Shown here: positions 16,258 to 25,037 of the stretch, one piece after another
Position numbering within the stretch: the stretch's first letter is position 1
Layout: each line of letters opens with the position of its first letter
Source of the DNA: Terriglobales bacterium
GTDB taxonomy: Bacteria; Acidobacteriota; Terriglobia; Bryobacterales; Bryobacteraceae
Direction: 5' to 3'
Length of the DNA: 64,000 bases
NCBI GenBank assembly: GCA_027485675.1
Contig: JAIXQP010000041.1
Coordinates: 62,001-126,000, forward strand
Position numbers and translations under genes: made by a program
The notes under the pieces: generated by a model
Database searches by the model: none
The model's input: only the letters and a program-made list of their open reading frames with translations
What the model was told of the DNA's origin: nothing

Positions 16258-18534
16258 ATGCGCTATCTCCCGTTCCTCCTCGCCGCCTCTCTCTTCGCCC
16301 AATCCCCCCGCACCACGCCCCCCACCGTCCAGAACATCTCCCCCCGCGGCATCGCCCGCGGCATGACCGCCGAACTCGTCATCGAAGGCTTCAACCTCGC
16401 CAAAGCCTCGGCCATCTACTTCTCGGACCGCCGCGTCACCGGCAAAATCCTCCGCGTCAAAGAGCTCCCCGACCTCCCCGATATCCGCATCGGCGCCAAC
16501 GGCACCCAATCCTCCATCGACGTCGGCCCCCTGCCCCCGCGTAACCAGGTCACCGTCGAAGTCGACATCGCCCCCGAAGCCGAAATCGGCGACGTCTCCT
16601 TCCGCCTCCTCACCCCCCTCGGCACCTCGCCCGAAGGCACTCTCCTCATCGAACCCTACGTCGGCGAAGCGCCGGACCAGGAGCCCAACGACACCCTCGC
16701 CGGCGCCTTTGAAACCTACCTCCCCGCCGTCCTCACCGGCGTCATCGCCAAGCCTGGCGACCTCGACCACTTCAAGATCAACGCCCGCGCCGGCCAAAGC
16801 ATCGTCGTCGAAAACTCCTCGATGAAGGTCGGCTCCACCCTCCAGCCGGTCATCGCCATCCTCGACGCCTCCGGCGCCGTCCTCCGCACCTACGGCGAGG
16901 ATGGAGAAACATTAACATTTACTCATAAATTCGACAAGGCCGGCGTCCACTACCTCCGCATCGCCGACTACGAACGCTCCGGCCGCGCCTCCCACCAGTA
17001 CCGCATCAAGGTCGGCGAGTTTGGCTTCGTTTCGTTAAACTACCCCCTCGGCCTCCAGCGAGACTCGGTCGCCAAGATCAACCTTACCGGACACAACGTC
17101 CCCGCCACCGTCCAGGCCAAAGGCACCCCCCTCCCTGAAGACCCCTTCTCCACCTACCTCCGCCCCGAAGGCGCCTACAACCGCGTCAAGCTCGCCCTCG
17201 GCCGCGACCCCGAACTCCTCGTCACCCAGCCTTCCCCGCAACTGACTCTCCCCGTCACCTTGAACGGCAAGCTCGACAAAGCCACCCCCGTCCACAAGTT
17301 CCCCTTCACCGCCAAAAAGGGCCAGACCCTCGTCTTCGAAGTCATGGCCCGCCGCCTCGGCTCCCCGCTCGATACCACCATCGAAGTCCTCACCGCCGCC
17401 GGCAAGCCCATCGAGCTCGCCGCCGTCCGCCCCGTCGTCGAAACCTTCACCACGCTCCGCGATCATGACTCCACCCAACCCGGCGTCCGGATCACCCACT
17501 GGAACAACATCAACGCCGGCGACTACATGATGCTCGGCCGCGAAATCGTCCGCGTCGCCGAACTCCCCCGCGGCCCCGACGAAGACATCCGCTACGAGCA
17601 GTTGAACGGCCAGCGCGTCACCTTCTTCAACACCGCCGCCGAAGCTCACGCCATCGACAAAGCGATTTACAAGGTCCAGATCCATCCGCCGGGCACCCAG
17701 TTCGCCCCCAACGGCCTGCCCGTAACCCGCATCTACGCCCAGAACGACGACGGCGGTCCCGGCTTCGATAAGGACTCCTATCTCACCTTCACCGCTCCCG
17801 CCGATGGCGCCTATCAACTCGCCGTCCGCGACGTCACCGGCGCAACGGGCCCCTACCGCCTGAACATCCGCGAACCCCGCCCCGACTTCCGCCTCTCCGT
17901 CAACCCGCGCAATCCCAACGTCCCCCGCGGCGGCACCATCCCCCTCACCGTCACGGCCTCGCGCCTCGACGGCTATTCCGGGCCCATCGATCTCTCTTTT
18001 TCCAACTTGCCCAAAGGCTTCACCGTCTCGAAAGGCCGCATCGAAGCCAACCAGAACACCGGCGTCCTCCTCCTCTCCGCGCCCGATGTCCCGGTCGCCG
18101 AAGCCTTCCCCTTCCAGGTCACCGGCGCTGCTCTCGGCGTCACCCGCCAAGCCAGCCCCGAAGACAACTTGAAGCTCATCGCCGTCGGCGGCAACCCCGA
18201 CGTGATCATGACCAGCACCACCCGCAGCGTCGAACTCGCCCCCGGCGAAACGGCCGCCATCCAGGTGAAGATCAGCCGTCACAACGGCTTCGCCGGCCGC
18301 GTCCCCGTCGACGTCGTCAACCTCCCGCCCCGCGTCAAGCTGCCGGACTTCGGCCTCAACGGCGTCCTGCTCAACGAAGGCGAAACGGAGCGGACCTTCT
18401 ACATCGAAGCCACCCCCGCCGCCGAACCCGGCGACTACACCATCGCCGTCGCCGGCCGCGTCGAAACCCGCAGCAACCAGCAGAACCTCTCCGCCGCGCC
18501 CGAAACCATCTCGGTCCGCATCAAGGCGAAGTAA
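16258..18534 (+). CDS. Secreted PPC-domain (pre-peptidase C-terminal-like) protein
   Basis: A 758-residue exported protein without an evident catalytic domain. A signal peptide (MRYLPFLLAASLFA) leads to an IPT-like domain (residues 20-120), then a PPC-type domain starting at DQEPNDTLAGAFE with the usual DLDHFKINARAGQSIVVE. A second PPC-like region lies around residues 330-540 (SYLTFTAPADGAYQLAVRDV), and the C-terminus repeats beta-sandwich motifs with PPRVKLPDFG. Proteins of this plan accompany DUF1501/DUF1549 pairs and may bind polymer. The last 14 bases overlap the convergent BNR-repeat gene. Confidence 0.86.
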   Translation: MRYLPFLLAASLFAQSPRTTPPTVQNISPRGIARGMTAELVIEGFNLAKASAIYFSDRRVTGKILRVKELPDLPDIRIGANGTQSSIDVGPLPPRNQVTVEVDIAPEAEIGDVSFRLLTPLGTSPEGTLLIEPYVGEAPDQEPNDTLAGAFETYLPAVLTGVIAKPGDLDHFKINARAGQSIVVENSSMKVGSTLQPVIAILDASGAVLRTYGEDGETLTFTHKFDKAGVHYLRIADYERSGRASHQYRIKVGEFGFVSLNYPLGLQRDSVAKINLTGHNVPATVQAKGTPLPEDPFSTYLRPEGAYNRVKLALGRDPELLVTQPSPQLTLPVTLNGKLDKATPVHKFPFTAKKGQTLVFEVMARRLGSPLDTTIEVLTAAGKPIELAAVRPVVETFTTLRDHDSTQPGVRITHWNNINAGDYMMLGREIVRVAELPRGPDEDIRYEQLNGQRVTFFNTAAEAHAIDKAIYKVQIHPPGTQFAPNGLPVTRIYAQNDDGGPGFDKDSYLTFTAPADGAYQLAVRDVTGATGPYRLNIREPRPDFRLSVNPRNPNVPRGGTIPLTVTASRLDGYSGPIDLSFSNLPKGFTVSKGRIEANQNTGVLLLSAPDVPVAEAFPFQVTGAALGVTRQASPEDNLKLIAVGGNPDVIMTSTTRSVELAPGETAAIQVKISRHNGFAGRVPVDVVNLPPRVKLPDFGLNGVLLNEGETERTFYIEATPAAEPGDYTIAVAGRVETRSNQQNLSAAPETISVRIKAK

Positions 18535-20146
18535 ACAGCGCCGCTGCTTCGTTCACCAGCAAGGCCCGGCTATAGACCTTCACGCCGGGCCCCGCCGGCC
18601 GCGTCGAGAAGTGTGCGAACTCCTTCGGCAGCCGCCCCCAGCCCATCTGCCGCGTCGCCCCGCCGTCGTTGAAGACGCCATCCACCATCCACCACACAAT
18701 CCCCGATCCGCCGTCCACGGTCACGACGACCTGCTGCTTCCGCCCCGCCACCAGCGTCCCTTCGTGCGTCCCCGCGTCGGACTCGTGCGTGAAGCCGCCC
18801 AGCGTCAGCCGCCAGCTAAACCGGTCCGAAATCGCGATCTGCAACTTCTCCCCGGTCACCGCCACCGGCCCCGGATACAGGTCCTCCAAGAGACTTGGAA
18901 ACACAATGCTGAAGCCCGCCGCCGTCGAGACCTCCCCCGTCGTCTCCAACCCCTTCGGCGCCACCGGGTTCCACAGCCGCTGCAGGAACGCATCGTCAAT
19001 CCGGTGGATCCGCGCCACCGTCTTCTGCGTCTCCGTGATCCAATACTTCCCGTCCTCTTCGACGAAGTCGGGATAGCTCATCCGCGTCGGCGGGTCGTCG
19101 TCGTAGAGCAGAATCTCCGGCTCGCTCCAATGCAGCCGCCCGTTCTTCTCCGTACCCGCGAGCACCCAGCCGGGGTTCCGGTCGAGATACACATTCCACT
19201 TTTCGCGGCTCACGGAAATCTCGCCGCCGTTGTTGTGAAACCACAGCAGGTAGCGTCCGTTCGCGAAGCGCCGGCAGAAGCTGAACGCCCGCGGATTTTT
19301 GATCCGCCGCCCCGCCGGCGCGTACGTCGCGTAAGCCGGCGGCGTCCAACTCACGCCCCGGTCGGTCGAATACGCCTGGCACAGGTAGCCGTCGATGCTC
19401 CGCCAAATGCTATAGAGCGTTCCGTCGCTCAGCGCCGTCACGTTAATCTCTTCCGCAATCGGCCCCTTAGGCGCCCGCAGCCCCTCTTCGGTCTCCGGCA
19501 GCTGCCGGAAGCGAACCTTCGCCGGGTCCGTCTCCGTCAGCACGTTGTCGCTCCGCAGCACAAAGCCGCGCGACCGCATCAACACCCCCGGCAGCCCCCA
19601 CTTCGTAACCCGGCCAATCCCGATGAACACCTGCCCCCGGTCCACGAGCGGCTTCGCCACCGACCAGAAGAAGATCTCCCTCCCCTCGAAGTTGTTCCGC
19701 CGGTCCGCATCGAGCATCGGCAGCGGCACGTCATACCGCTGCGCCGACCAGGTCCGCCCGCCGTCGTCCGAGTACTTGAAGACGAACTTCCCCAGCGTAT
19801 CCACGCGCTTCGCAATCGCCGGCGAAGCCACCTCCGGCACCACGCGGACATTGTTCACGTTGTAGGTGTAGAAGATGTAGACTCGCCCCGACGGCGTCGC
19901 CAGCGGCACCGCCCACGAAGCCTCCGGCCCCGTACCCGGCTCGACGTCCACCGGCTTACTCCACGTCCGCCCCTGGTCCGTCGACCGCGTCACTACGACG
20001 TGCTGTCCGCCTTGGCCCTCTTCGCCCGGCCCGGTCGTAATCACGCACAGCCACGCGCCGTCGCGCGTCTTCACCACATAGGGCTGGTCCGCGTACCCCT
20101 CATCCGGGATCACCGAACCGTTCTGAATATTCCGCCAGTCTGCCAT
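18521..20146 (-). CDS. Sialidase-like BNR-repeat (six-bladed propeller) protein
   Basis: A 541-residue protein whose N-terminal two thirds contain sialidase-type Asp-box motifs (STDQGRTWSKP, SDDGGRTWSAQ, STDRGVSWTPP), as in exo-sialidases and related glycoside hydrolases. The C-terminal 120 residues look like a concanavalin-type beta-sandwich (GGFTHESDAGTHEG). I set the start at ATG 20146, which shares its A with the TAA of the ABC permease gene (TAATG), indicating coupled translation; the longer frame would run into that gene. No convincing signal peptide is visible, so its location is unclear. Its place in a glycan-export locus suggests it trims or binds a sugar polymer. Confidence 0.82.
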   Translation of the reverse strand: MADWRNIQNGSVIPDEGYADQPYVVKTRDGAWLCVITTGPGEEGQGGQHVVVTRSTDQGRTWSKPVDVEPGTGPEASWAVPLATPSGRVYIFYTYNVNNVRVVPEVASPAIAKRVDTLGKFVFKYSDDGGRTWSAQRYDVPLPMLDADRRNNFEGREIFFWSVAKPLVDRGQVFIGIGRVTKWGLPGVLMRSRGFVLRSDNVLTETDPAKVRFRQLPETEEGLRAPKGPIAEEINVTALSDGTLYSIWRSIDGYLCQAYSTDRGVSWTPPAYATYAPAGRRIKNPRAFSFCRRFANGRYLLWFHNNGGEISVSREKWNVYLDRNPGWVLAGTEKNGRLHWSEPEILLYDDDPPTRMSYPDFVEEDGKYWITETQKTVARIHRIDDAFLQRLWNPVAPKGLETTGEVSTAAGFSIVFPSLLEDLYPGPVAVTGEKLQIAISDRFSWRLTLGGFTHESDAGTHEGTLVAGRKQQVVVTVDGGSGIVWWMVDGVFNDGGATRQMGWGRLPKEFAHFSTRPAGPGVKVYSRALLVNEAAALFTSP

Positions 20147-21261
20147 TACATAACGTCCACGAAGCCCTTCCGCAGCTTTCGGAATACAGCGTATCCCAAG
20201 TAGAAGAAGAACAGCGCGTACGCCCAAATACGGGCGACTTCCTGCCAGGCCGGGATCGTGTTTTCGAGGAACAGTTGCCGGTATCCGGTCACCAGCTTAA
20301 AGATCGTGCTCCGCTGCAGAATCGGCCACGCCCAGTCGGGCAGCGCCGACTGCGGATAGCAGATCGGCGTCAGGAAGAAGAGCAGCGTCAACAGAAAACC
20401 GTTCACCTGAATCAGGTCCCGCAGAAACACGCCCACCGCCGCGAACAGCCAAGCAATCCCAATCGTCAGCAGCACCTGCGGCACCACGTACACCGGCAGC
20501 CAGAGCGCCTCCGGCGGCAACTTCTCGCGAACCGCCATCAGCAGAAACAGGTACACGATCAGCGCCAGGCCACTCGTGCAAAGCCCCGCGAACGCCAGGT
20601 TCACCGGCAGAATCTCCACCGGGAAAACCAGCTTCTTCACAAAATTCCGGTGCTCCCAAATCACGCTCGGCGCCCGGCCCACCGCTTCACTGAACGCCAG
20701 CCAAGGCAACATCCCGCACAGAAAATACAGCACGAATCCAGCACTGCCATCGCCTCCCGGAAAGCGGGTCTGCAGAACAATGCCGAAGACAAAGTAGTAA
20801 GTGATCATCAACAGCAGAGGATTCAGAATCGTCCAGATCATGTTCCCGAACGATCCGCGATACCGCCCGCGGATATCCCGCTCCACCATCGCCGCAATCA
20901 AGCCCCGGTTGCGCCACAGCACCTGCCACGGCTCGACGAGCAGTTGCACCGCCTGCCGCGGCAGCATCTGCCAGCGCAGCCGCCGCATCGTGGTCTCCCG
21001 CTGCCGGATCTCCGCCCGGCCCCCCCTAACGCTCGCCTCCACCAGCAGAAACGTCTCGCCCCGGTCATACCCCCAGCCGAGGTCGGTATCGATCGACGAC
21101 ACCAGCACCCGGTACTCCCCGTCGGCCTCCGGCAGCGTCACTGCCAGCTTCCCGCCCGGTCCCCACGGCCCCTCTTCAATGCACAGTCCGCTGCCGGCTT
21201 CAAAAACCTGCCACCCGGCGTTTCGCCCGGCGCCCGGCTCAAAGTGGACTTCCGTGGTCAC
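20146..21261 (-). CDS. ABC-2 type polysaccharide export permease with N-terminal extra domain
   Basis: A 371-residue inner-membrane permease of the Wzm/TagG type. The permease part (about residues 105-371) contains GRYRGSFGNMIWTILNPLLL, GMLPWLAFSEAVGRAP and the late FFLTPICYPQSALP, all family hallmarks, with six likely membrane spans. About 75 soluble residues come first (EYRVLVSSIDTDLGWGYDRG), an uncommon extension on such a permease. The start is GTG 21261, overlapping the TGA of the upstream glycosyltransferase gene by four bases (GTGA). No ATPase subunit gene is adjacent or elsewhere in the window. Confidence 0.88.
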   Translation of the reverse strand: MTTEVHFEPGAGRNAGWQVFEAGSGLCIEEGPWGPGGKLAVTLPEADGEYRVLVSSIDTDLGWGYDRGETFLLVEASVRGGRAEIRQRETTMRRLRWQMLPRQAVQLLVEPWQVLWRNRGLIAAMVERDIRGRYRGSFGNMIWTILNPLLLMITYYFVFGIVLQTRFPGGDGSAGFVLYFLCGMLPWLAFSEAVGRAPSVIWEHRNFVKKLVFPVEILPVNLAFAGLCTSGLALIVYLFLLMAVREKLPPEALWLPVYVVPQVLLTIGIAWLFAAVGVFLRDLIQVNGFLLTLLFFLTPICYPQSALPDWAWPILQRSTIFKLVTGYRQLFLENTIPAWQEVARIWAYALFFFYLGYAVFRKLRKGFVDVM

Positions 21262-23237
21262 TCCCCGCCCTCGTAAAGCCACGCCGGGTACCGCTTCCGC
21301 AGCGGACCCGTCTTCCGGCCCACGGCGTAAATCCCGTCGCCCCGCAGCTCCTTCGGCAGCATGTACCGATCGAGCAGATGGTAGATCCACTCGTTCTCCG
21401 GCCGCGGAATCTCGCGGAACTCGCCAGTCTCAAGCAACGCCACCGCAAAGCCGCTATCGAGCAGCAGATGGTAGATCTCCTTGGCCGTATACTCCCGCGC
21501 GTGCCGCGCCTCCACCTCTTCGCCCGGCTTTGAAGGCTTGATATACGCCGGAAAAAACCCCGGATGGTAGCCATCGAGAATGGCCCGCAGCGCCCGCAGG
21601 CTCGCGATGTTTGGCGTCGTCAGCACGAAGTGGCCGCCCGGCTTCAGGATCCGGTTCACCTCCGCCATCATGTGCATCGGATCGCTCGGCAGGTGCTCAA
21701 TCAACTCGCAGCACAGCACGGTCGCAAAGTGTTCGTCCGGATAGGGAAACGCGTCCTTCTCGGCGTCGAACAGGTCCACCTCGCACGAGAACGTCTCGCC
21801 CGTCGACGACGTCACCGACCGGTGGTCCACCTGCCCCGCCGGACCGTAGTAACAGCCCCGGACGTAACCATAACCCAACTTACTCCGCAGCGAAGGCGTA
21901 ATCTGCAGATACGCGCCCATCTCGAGAATCCGGTCCTGCTCCGTGCCCGGCGGCGTAATCGCCAGCGTCTTCTCAAAGCGCGTCAGATGGATCTCGCCGT
22001 ACTGCTTCGCCTCTTCGGTCTCCGCCATCCAGGATTGAATGTACTCCGGCTCCACCACCACGGCCGGAGCCACAACCTCCGCCTCCTCGACGGCCGCCGC
22101 AACCACCGGCGGCGTCCACGACCGGCCCTCTTCCACCGCCGCCAGGAACTCGGCGTACTGCCGCGCGCACAGGTCCCAGTTGCACTCTTTCTCCACCCAC
22201 GCCCGCGCCCGCGCGCCCATCTCCCGCGCCAACTCCGGCCGGCTCACTAACAGGTTCAGATACTCATAAATCGTATCTTCCTCGGTCGCGTCCACCGGCA
22301 CTTTCAAGCAAATCGCATCCGGGAACTCGGCAAAGCTGCCGATGTTACTCACCACGACCGCCCGACCCATCCCCAAACTCCGCAGCAGCGTCCCGGAACT
22401 CTCGCCCACGGTCGGAAAGCGCAAATTCAGAATCACATCGCAGGCGGCAATGTAGCCGTTGAAGTCTTCGATCGGCGTGAAGCCCAACATCCGCACGTGC
22501 TCCTCAAGCCCCATGCCCCGGATCATCGACGCCAGCGGAAACTCCGGATGCGGTTCGCCCACCAGCACCAGCCGCGCATCCGGCCGCACCCGGATCAACC
22601 GCTTAAACGCCCGCAGCGACTCTGCAATCCGCTTGTACGGTTTCAAAAACCCGAAGATGCCAATCAGCGGCGTCGCTTCGTCCAGCCCCAGCCGCGCCCG
22701 GAAGCCCATCCGGTCGCCCATCTCCGGCAGCCACGCTCCGTGCGGAATCTTCGCCACCGGGCCCGTGTATCCCGCCGCCCGCACGTCCTTCTCGACGGCC
22801 TCGCTATGGACAATCACGCCCCGGCTCGCCCCCAGAATGCGCTTGAGCATCGGGACGCCCTCATAGTCCGGGCCGACTTCGAGCCGCCGCACCCGCTCAG
22901 CGAACGCGAGCGCCGCCGGGCCGCCGTCGAACTCGCACTCGCGCACGTACCCGTCCCAATCCTGCCGGCAGATCGTCAAATCCGTAATCAAATGGTGCAG
23001 ATTCGACTCGTGCAGCACCACCACGCCCGGCCGCCGCAGCGCCTCTTCATACACGTAAGCGTGAAAGCCATTGTTGCCAATCTGGTAAAGCCCCAGCCCC
23101 GTGGCCTCGCCCGGGTGATCAAACACGGTCAGGTCAACGTACTGCCGGAGAGCCTCCACCAGCGCGGCCGAATAGTCCGCAATGCCGCTCTTGGCCGGCG
23201 GCATCGGAGAGAAGAAAGCAACTTTCAACGAACCCAT
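21258..23237 (-). CDS. Fused glycosyltransferase (GT4-like) and SAM-dependent methyltransferase
   Basis: A 659-residue two-domain cytoplasmic protein. Residues 1-380 form a GT-B glycosyltransferase: the opening KVAFFSPMPPAKSGIADYSA, the central FGFLKPYKRI and the donor-site-like TVGESSGTLLRSLGMGRAVV. An Ala/Val/Glu-rich linker (about residues 395-420) leads to a class I methyltransferase with LCCELIEHLPSDP and ILKPGGHFVLTTPN. Fusions of this kind can add and methylate a sugar at the end of a chain, which often stops elongation before export. The start is ATG 23237, overlapping the DUF3108 gene by 13 bases; a longer frame exists but covers that gene. Confidence 0.9.
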   Translation of the reverse strand: MGSLKVAFFSPMPPAKSGIADYSAALVEALRQYVDLTVFDHPGEATGLGLYQIGNNGFHAYVYEEALRRPGVVVLHESNLHHLITDLTICRQDWDGYVRECEFDGGPAALAFAERVRRLEVGPDYEGVPMLKRILGASRGVIVHSEAVEKDVRAAGYTGPVAKIPHGAWLPEMGDRMGFRARLGLDEATPLIGIFGFLKPYKRIAESLRAFKRLIRVRPDARLVLVGEPHPEFPLASMIRGMGLEEHVRMLGFTPIEDFNGYIAACDVILNLRFPTVGESSGTLLRSLGMGRAVVVSNIGSFAEFPDAICLKVPVDATEEDTIYEYLNLLVSRPELAREMGARARAWVEKECNWDLCARQYAEFLAAVEEGRSWTPPVVAAAVEEAEVVAPAVVVEPEYIQSWMAETEEAKQYGEIHLTRFEKTLAITPPGTEQDRILEMGAYLQITPSLRSKLGYGYVRGCYYGPAGQVDHRSVTSSTGETFSCEVDLFDAEKDAFPYPDEHFATVLCCELIEHLPSDPMHMMAEVNRILKPGGHFVLTTPNIASLRALRAILDGYHPGFFPAYIKPSKPGEEVEARHAREYTAKEIYHLLLDSGFAVALLETGEFREIPRPENEWIYHLLDRYMLPKELRGDGIYAVGRKTGPLRKRYPAWLYEGGE

Positions 23238-23884
23238 TCCAAAGCAAAGCTTCCCATGACGAAGGGCACCTTCACCAGGGCCAGCGTCCGCGCTTCGTCC
23301 TTTGCAAAATAGACATCGAACTCCCACCGCGACTTCGGCCCCACCAGCGTCGCCTTAAAGTGGTCCGTGTCCGTCGGCACCTCGGCCACCGTCACCCGTT
23401 CCGCTCCCACGCGGCTCAGCCGGATGTCGTACACCGCCCCGAAGTAGATCCGCTGCGGCCCGGGCATCCGTCCCGCCGCCAACTCCCGCCGAACCAGGAA
23501 CAGATACGCCAAGGCATCCTGCGCGCAGGCCGGCACGGCGAACTCCGACTTCCCGCCGCCCGCCTCGGTGGTACGCGTGGCCAGGGTGCCCGCGAACACG
23601 GTCTTCTCCTGCCGCTTCCGCTCGCCGTGCAGCGAGTCCTTGGCGAACTCCATCGAACACAGCGCCTCGGTAGACGTGCTCCGAAACGTGTCTTCCACTT
23701 TAAACCCGGGGATGGCCGCTTCCAGCAGCAACGCGAACTTCCATCGCCCGCTGTCTCGCTTCGCCGTGATCTGTCCCTCGCCCAGCCCCAGGCCGCTCGG
23801 CCAACTGATCTGGTAGCGCGTGGATTCCTCCCAGCCCCCAGCTCCCCAAGCCGTCGCCGCCAGAAGGAACAGCCAGTTACGCAT
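23225..23884 (-). CDS. DUF3108 domain protein, exported
   Basis: A 219-residue protein with a signal peptide (MRNWLFLLAATAWGAGG) and the DUF3108 pattern: TRYQISWPSGLGLGEG near the start, an internal AALLLEAAIPGF-like strand region, RIYFGAVYDIRL, and a final DVYFAKDEARTLALVKVPF. Family members are periplasmic or outer-membrane associated, LolA-like in fold, and of unproven role. The start at ATG 23884 overlaps the glycosyltransferase stop upstream by eight bases, and its own 3' end overlaps the fused transferase gene by 13, so it is a coupled member of the glycan operon. Confidence 0.85.
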   Translation of the reverse strand: MRNWLFLLAATAWGAGGWEESTRYQISWPSGLGLGEGQITAKRDSGRWKFALLLEAAIPGFKVEDTFRSTSTEALCSMEFAKDSLHGERKRQEKTVFAGTLATRTTEAGGGKSEFAVPACAQDALAYLFLVRRELAAGRMPGPQRIYFGAVYDIRLSRVGAERVTVAEVPTDTDHFKATLVGPKSRWEFDVYFAKDEARTLALVKVPFVMGSFALEWVR

Positions 23885-25016
23885 GATGGCTAACCGGCGC
23901 CCGGCGTTTCGAAGTTTCAACCACGCTCTGATAGATGTCGAGCGTCTGCCGGGCCGTCTGCCGCCACGTATAGCGCGACGCGTTCTCCCGGCCGCGGAAA
24001 CCCATCTCCGTTCGATAGTCCTTATCGAGCAGCAGGTCCTTCATCGCCATCACCAGCTCGCGCATCGAATACGGGTTGAACAACTGCGCGGCCTCCCCGG
24101 CCACCTCCTTCATCGCGGAGGTGTTCGAGCAGGCTACCGGAACCCCGCAGGCCATCGCCTCGAGAATCGGAATGCCAAAGCCTTCATAGAACGACGGGAA
24201 CACAAACAGGTCGCTGGCGTTGTACAACTGCAGCAACTCCTCATCGTTCACGTAGCCAGTAAAGTGGATCCGGTTGCCAAACGGGGACTCCTCGGCAATC
24301 TGGTGCACCCGCGGCGCGAACCACGTGTCCTTCCCCACGAACACGAGCTTATGAGGCAGTTGCGGGAAGTTCGCCACCAGCTCTTCAAAGGCGCGAATCA
24401 ACCCAATCGGATTCTTGCGCGGTTGCAGGTCGCCGACACACAGGATAAACGGCGAACGGATCGAGAACCGTCCATCGACGAACGCCTGCGCTTGCGCGCG
24501 CGGCTGCGGCCGGAAGATCTCCGAACACGCCGCCGGAACCACGGCAATCTTGTCAGGATCCATGCCATATGCCCGCGAGATGCCCGCGCGCGAGAAGTCG
24601 CTGAGCGTCACCACCTTGGCCGCCTGCCGCACCGTCCGCTCCACCGACCATCGCAACTGCAGGCAGCGGGCGCGCGGGAAAAACTCGGGATGCTCGAGAT
24701 AACTCACGTCGTGAACGCTCACCACCACCGGCACCGGGCAAAACAGCGGCGCCGTGTACTGCACATGGACCATGTCCGGCTGGTCCCGCCGCAGGCCCCG
24801 CGCCAGATCGAACCCCAAACGGCGAAACGGATTGTTGCTCACCCAGCGTTTGGTAAACCGGTTCGGAACCAACTCATCCGCGCCGGGCATGGAGAGATAG
24901 GCGAGAAATTGGGATTGCCGGTCGAGCCCGTCGTACTGTTCGAGCAGATTGCGGACGTAAACTTCGTTCCCGGTCAGGTGCCGCCCTATGGCGTGGGCAT
25001 CAATGCCGAAGCGCAT
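23877..25016 (-). CDS. Glycosyltransferase family 4-like
   Basis: A 379-residue GT-B glycosyltransferase. The N-terminal domain opens with MRFGIDAHAIGRHLTGNEVYV, the pattern of retaining GT4 enzymes acting on a lipid-linked or growing glycan. The C-terminal nucleotide-sugar domain shows FILCVGDLQPRKNP and the E-x7-E motif EGFGIPILE. There are no membrane spans. It overlaps the DUF3108 gene by eight bases. Donor and acceptor sugars cannot be told from sequence alone. Confidence 0.93.
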   Translation of the reverse strand: MRFGIDAHAIGRHLTGNEVYVRNLLEQYDGLDRQSQFLAYLSMPGADELVPNRFTKRWVSNNPFRRLGFDLARGLRRDQPDMVHVQYTAPLFCPVPVVVSVHDVSYLEHPEFFPRARCLQLRWSVERTVRQAAKVVTLSDFSRAGISRAYGMDPDKIAVVPAACSEIFRPQPRAQAQAFVDGRFSIRSPFILCVGDLQPRKNPIGLIRAFEELVANFPQLPHKLVFVGKDTWFAPRVHQIAEESPFGNRIHFTGYVNDEELLQLYNASDLFVFPSFYEGFGIPILEAMACGVPVACSNTSAMKEVAGEAAQLFNPYSMRELVMAMKDLLLDKDYRTEMGFRGRENASRYTWRQTARQTLDIYQSVVETSKRRAPVSHHA

Positions 25017-25037
25017 GCTGGTTTATCCAGTATAAGT

